From Flavobacterium ichthyis (GTDB lineage Bacteria; Bacteroidota; Bacteroidia; Flavobacteriales; Flavobacteriaceae), in assembly GCF_009915155.1 (NCBI RefSeq), contig NZ_JAABLM010000001.1:1-64000 (forward strand): a stretch of 64,000 nt of DNA. The letters are read 5' to 3'. The notes beneath the pieces are model-generated. The model worked only from the letters and a program-made list of their open reading frames with translations. It was not told the origin of the DNA and ran no database searches. The position numbers were made by a program, and so were the translations under genes. Each line of letters starts with the position of its first letter. Within the stretch, counting starts at the first letter, position 1. Below, piece after piece: positions 61,583 through 64,000 of the stretch.

Positions 61583-61610
61583 AAAAGCGTTGTAAGAGTT
61601 TACAAAAAAA

Positions 61611-61642
61611 CAAAAGCCCTTTCAAAAATGAAAGGGCTTTTG
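61611..61642 (-). terminator. Terminator between gldJ and murF
   Basis: CAAAAGCCCTTTCA and TGAAAGGGCTTTTG form a perfect 14-bp stem around AAAA. On the minus strand it is followed by T residues and ends the gldJ transcript. Confidence 0.88.
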
Positions 61643-61659
61643 TAAAAAATATTCAGAAA

Positions 61660-63324
61660 TTAATTTCTTGCTTTTTTCTTGTCAGATTTTGGACCTACTC
61701 TCGACATTGCACATCTAAATCCAATGTAGTCTGTAGCCATATCTTGCGGGAAGTATCTTCTTTGTGCAGGATCTAACCAGTACGCTCTATCTCTCCAAGA
61801 ACCACCTTTGTAAACACGAACGTTATCGTCAATTAAAGTTGTTCTTTTTGAAGATTTATCAAATCTTCTTACCATGTTTCCTAAACTATCTGTAGAAACA
61901 TTATGTTTTGGAGAATCGTACATACGTTTGTCGTCTGCTAATTTCTCTCCTTCTTCAGCGCTTCCAAAATCGTAATAACGAGTGGATTGTTTATCACCAT
62001 CTCTGTAGTTACGGTTGTCAGACTTGTCAAAGTTTTGACGTAGGTAGGTTTCTCTTTCGTCAATTGGCACTTGAGCAATTTGCCCAGGGAAATTTCTTGC
62101 GATAATTCTACCGTTAGATAAAGTATCGTAAGCAATGTTTTCAGTTGTTACGATTTCCACTTTTCCGTCTTCACCAATTTTATTTTTCATATAAACGTTA
62201 CCTCTGTAGTAGTTGAAGTCGTTTGCTTCATCATCAACAATCGGACGATAAACATCGGCAACCCATTCTGCCACGTTTCCTGCCATATCATACAATCCAA
62301 AATCATTTGGTGGATAATATTTTACGTATTGGGTAATGTCAGCTCCATCATCAGACCAACCTGCGATTCCGCCGTAATCTCCTTTTCCTTGCTTGAAGTT
62401 AGCCAATTGGTCTCCACGCATTTTTCTTTTTCCAGAACGTGTGTAATTTCCTTTCCAAGGATATTTTTTTTGACCTCTATAAAGGTTGTATTCACGGTTT
62501 CCGATATCGGCTGCTGCTGCATATTCCCATTCTGCTTCAGTTGGAAGTCTGTATTCTGGCAAAATAATTCCGGAAGTTCTTTGAGCATAAAGGTTGGTGC
62601 TGTCTTTAGAAGCTCTTCCTCTTTTGCCTTTTAGAACAATTTCTTCGTTACCTCCGTAAGTTTTGGTTGGAGCATTGATATAAGTTTCTGTGCTGAAAGT
62701 ATTTTCACCTTTTGCTTCAGTAATTTTAGCATCACGCTTTAAATAACCTTCGCGTTCTAAAACATTTTCGTTTACACGGTCAGTTCTCCATTTGCTAAAC
62801 TCAACTGCTTGAATCCAGTTTACCCCAACTACAGGATAATTAGCATAAGCAGGATGACGAAGATAGTTGTTAGTCATGGTTTCGTTATAACCTAAACGAT
62901 CTCTCCAAACTAATGTATCTGGCAAAGCACCTTCGTAAATGTTAGCGTAATTTTCGTCATTTGGATCAAAAACTCTTTTAGTCCAATCCAAATATTCCAT
63001 GTACATTAAATTGGTAACTTCAGTTTCGTCCATATAAAAGGATTGAACGTGTTGCTGATTTGGCGTATTGTTCCAATCGTGCATCACATCATCCTGAACT
63101 TTACCCATTGTAAACGTTCCTCCTTCAACCAAAACAAGCCCTGGAGCAGTTTCTTGCTTTTTGAACTTAGAATTGTACTGAAAACCACCCTTCTTGTCAT
63201 TAATTTTCCAACCCGTGGCAGAGGAGGTGTTTTTTGAACTGGAACTCTTGCTACAACTTGAGAAACCAGCAACTAATGCCAAACCAAGCACTAGCTTAAA
63301 AGTCATAATTTTGTTTACTTTCAT
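61660..63324 (-). CDS. gldJ: Gliding motility lipoprotein GldJ
   Basis: A 554-residue lipoprotein. The start is the ATG at 63324 (MKVNKIMTFKLVLGLALVAG) with the lipidated Cys24 in GFSSC; an earlier in-frame ATG at 63387 would put residues before the signal peptide. The body is a formylglycine-generating-enzyme-like domain: LVEGGTFTMGKVQDD, FYMDETEVTNLMYMEYLDWT, VVGVNWIQAVEFSKWR, RLPTEAEWEYAAAADIGNRE and VYKGGSWRDRAYWLDPAQRR. GldJ is essential for gliding and T9SS stability in Flavobacterium johnsoniae and anchors the GldK/GldN ring. It is divergent from porU, the same neighbours as in other flavobacteria. Confidence 0.95.
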   Translation of the reverse strand: MKVNKIMTFKLVLGLALVAGFSSCSKSSSSKNTSSATGWKINDKKGGFQYNSKFKKQETAPGLVLVEGGTFTMGKVQDDVMHDWNNTPNQQHVQSFYMDETEVTNLMYMEYLDWTKRVFDPNDENYANIYEGALPDTLVWRDRLGYNETMTNNYLRHPAYANYPVVGVNWIQAVEFSKWRTDRVNENVLEREGYLKRDAKITEAKGENTFSTETYINAPTKTYGGNEEIVLKGKRGRASKDSTNLYAQRTSGIILPEYRLPTEAEWEYAAAADIGNREYNLYRGQKKYPWKGNYTRSGKRKMRGDQLANFKQGKGDYGGIAGWSDDGADITQYVKYYPPNDFGLYDMAGNVAEWVADVYRPIVDDEANDFNYYRGNVYMKNKIGEDGKVEIVTTENIAYDTLSNGRIIARNFPGQIAQVPIDERETYLRQNFDKSDNRNYRDGDKQSTRYYDFGSAEEGEKLADDKRMYDSPKHNVSTDSLGNMVRRFDKSSKRTTLIDDNVRVYKGGSWRDRAYWLDPAQRRYFPQDMATDYIGFRCAMSRVGPKSDKKKARN

Positions 63325-63384
63325 ACTTTCAGTAGGTAATAAATTTCGTGGCGCAATATAATAATTAACCATTAAATTGCAATA

Positions 63385-63392
63385 CAAAATTA
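63385..63392 (-). promoter_or_regulatory. -7 promoter element of gldJ
   Basis: The minus strand reads TAATTTTG, a consensus -7 match, about 60 bases before the chosen ATG at 63324 and overlapping the earlier ATG at 63387, which supports the shorter protein. Confidence 0.5.
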
Positions 63393-63532
63393 TAATTTAA
63401 TTAAAAACTAATTTTTTGTTAACAGGATAAAGTGATAACGCAAATTTATTGACTTTATTGTTCCTAATTTTAAGTTAAAGAATTATTTTTGAATTTCGTA
63501 ATAAATATACACGCTTTGCGTTATTCATTGTG

Positions 63533-64000
63533 ATGAAAAACTTTCTTTCTATACTTTTTCTGATTTTGTTTCAGCATTCATTTTCGCAATCGCTGACGAA
63601 TGTTCAGTTGAAATGGGTGGACAATCAAGGACTTTCCTCCGAAGCATTTAAGCTTAATGTTCCCGTTTTTAATTCAAATAATTATCTTTTCGACTACGAC
63701 AAAAATGCCATTTGGTACGTTTCCAAAATCAATACCGATGGTTTTGTAGATGAAAATTCACTTCAAATTACCAATGTCAGCTATCAAGATGTAAGTATTG
63801 CCACTTTAGGTGATTTGAATTTAAAAAATATTCCTGAAAATTTTTCGGCAAAAATTGAAAATGTCATCAATAGCGAATCCCCAAAAGCAGTTTTAAAACT
63901 TTCTCCAATTATTAAGGTAGGAAGTAGTTTCAAACGCATGATTTCATTTTCTTATTCCTTTTCGCTTACGCAAAATAAAAGCATGCAAACCACTTTTGCC
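63533..64000 (+). CDS. porU: Type IX secretion sortase PorU, N-terminal part (cut by window edge)
   Basis: A frame open from the ATG at 63533 to the window end (156 codons). It starts with a signal peptide (MKNFLSILFLILFQHSFSQ) and a beta-rich propeptide-like region: TNVQLKWVDNQGLSSEAFKL, NVPVFNSNNYLFDYDKNAIW and ISFSYSFSLTQ. This is the start of PorU, a gingipain-like cysteine-protease-fold sortase that cleaves T9SS sorting domains and attaches cargo at the surface; catalytic residues are outside the window. It is divergent from gldJ across a 208-base gap, the known flavobacterial neighbourhood. Confidence 0.85.
   Translation, partial: MKNFLSILFLILFQHSFSQSLTNVQLKWVDNQGLSSEAFKLNVPVFNSNNYLFDYDKNAIWYVSKINTDGFVDENSLQITNVSYQDVSIATLGDLNLKNIPENFSAKIENVINSESPKAVLKLSPIIKVGSSFKRMISFSYSFSLTQNKSMQTTFA

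Overview
The window looks like chromosomal DNA of a Flavobacteriaceae bacterium, most likely Flavobacterium or a close relative. The evidence is low GC, a gldJ/porU pair, a PorP/SprF-type protein, several type IX secretion (T9SS) cargo proteins with type A and type B C-terminal sorting domains, and repeated matches to the Bacteroidota -7 promoter element TAnnTTTG. The clearest promoter is TTTG-N19-TATATTTG in front of the tRNA-Val gene. Almost all genes read as intact; both window edges cut a gene (a PorP/SprF gene on the left, porU on the right).

Layout. 1-8.7 kb (minus strand): a five-gene surface-protein locus in the order collagen-like/tail-fibre protein, thrombospondin-type-3 protein, small exported protein, T9SS type B cargo, PorP/SprF partner. 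9.3-15.7 kb: MscS-type channel, an unlisted 53-codon acidic gene, a T9SS type A protein, a bacterial PH protein with a DUF2130 protein, a lipoprotein with a DUF2383-type four-helix protein, and a DUF1810 protein. 15.9-21.4 kb: a complete RND efflux operon (adaptor, pump, TolC-like channel). 21.4-28.9 kb: DUF1761 protein, GNAT/FemAB-like protein, purK, a two-gene ATPase/HNH cassette resembling Septu (PtuAB), purE and an M3 oligopeptidase. The ATPase/HNH pair separates purK from purE, which are normally neighbours, and has its own promoter-like element; it is the best candidate for an acquired defence system.

29-37 kb: a giant T9SS type B protein, then a module of a GbsR/MarR regulator, three small membrane proteins and a TIGR01777 oxidoreductase, flanked by two nearly identical 108-bp direct repeats, then a UbiA-like membrane protein. 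37-48 kb: gcvP, truncated haemoglobin, a FabH-like synthase, methyltransferase plus glycosyltransferase, MlaE/MlaF-type ABC transporter, manC, SprT-like protein and a short-chain dehydrogenase. 48-56.7 kb: sigma-54 activator and hybrid histidine kinase converging with a 4-bp stop overlap, acyl-CoA dehydrogenase, anmK and a Glu/Leu/Val-type dehydrogenase. 56.7-64 kb: exbB-exbD-tonB-folC, tRNA-Val followed by a decayed copy of its own 3' end and terminator, murF, gldJ and the start of porU.

Non-coding structure of note: a perfect 10-bp-arm inverted repeat over the GbsR promoter; several promoters so close to the ATG that the mRNA should be leaderless; three copies of a CGAAGCTTCG palindrome in unrelated contexts; and two larger composite intergenic repeats at 42.4 and 52.9 kb. 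Everything here was read by eye from sequence; no database search was run.
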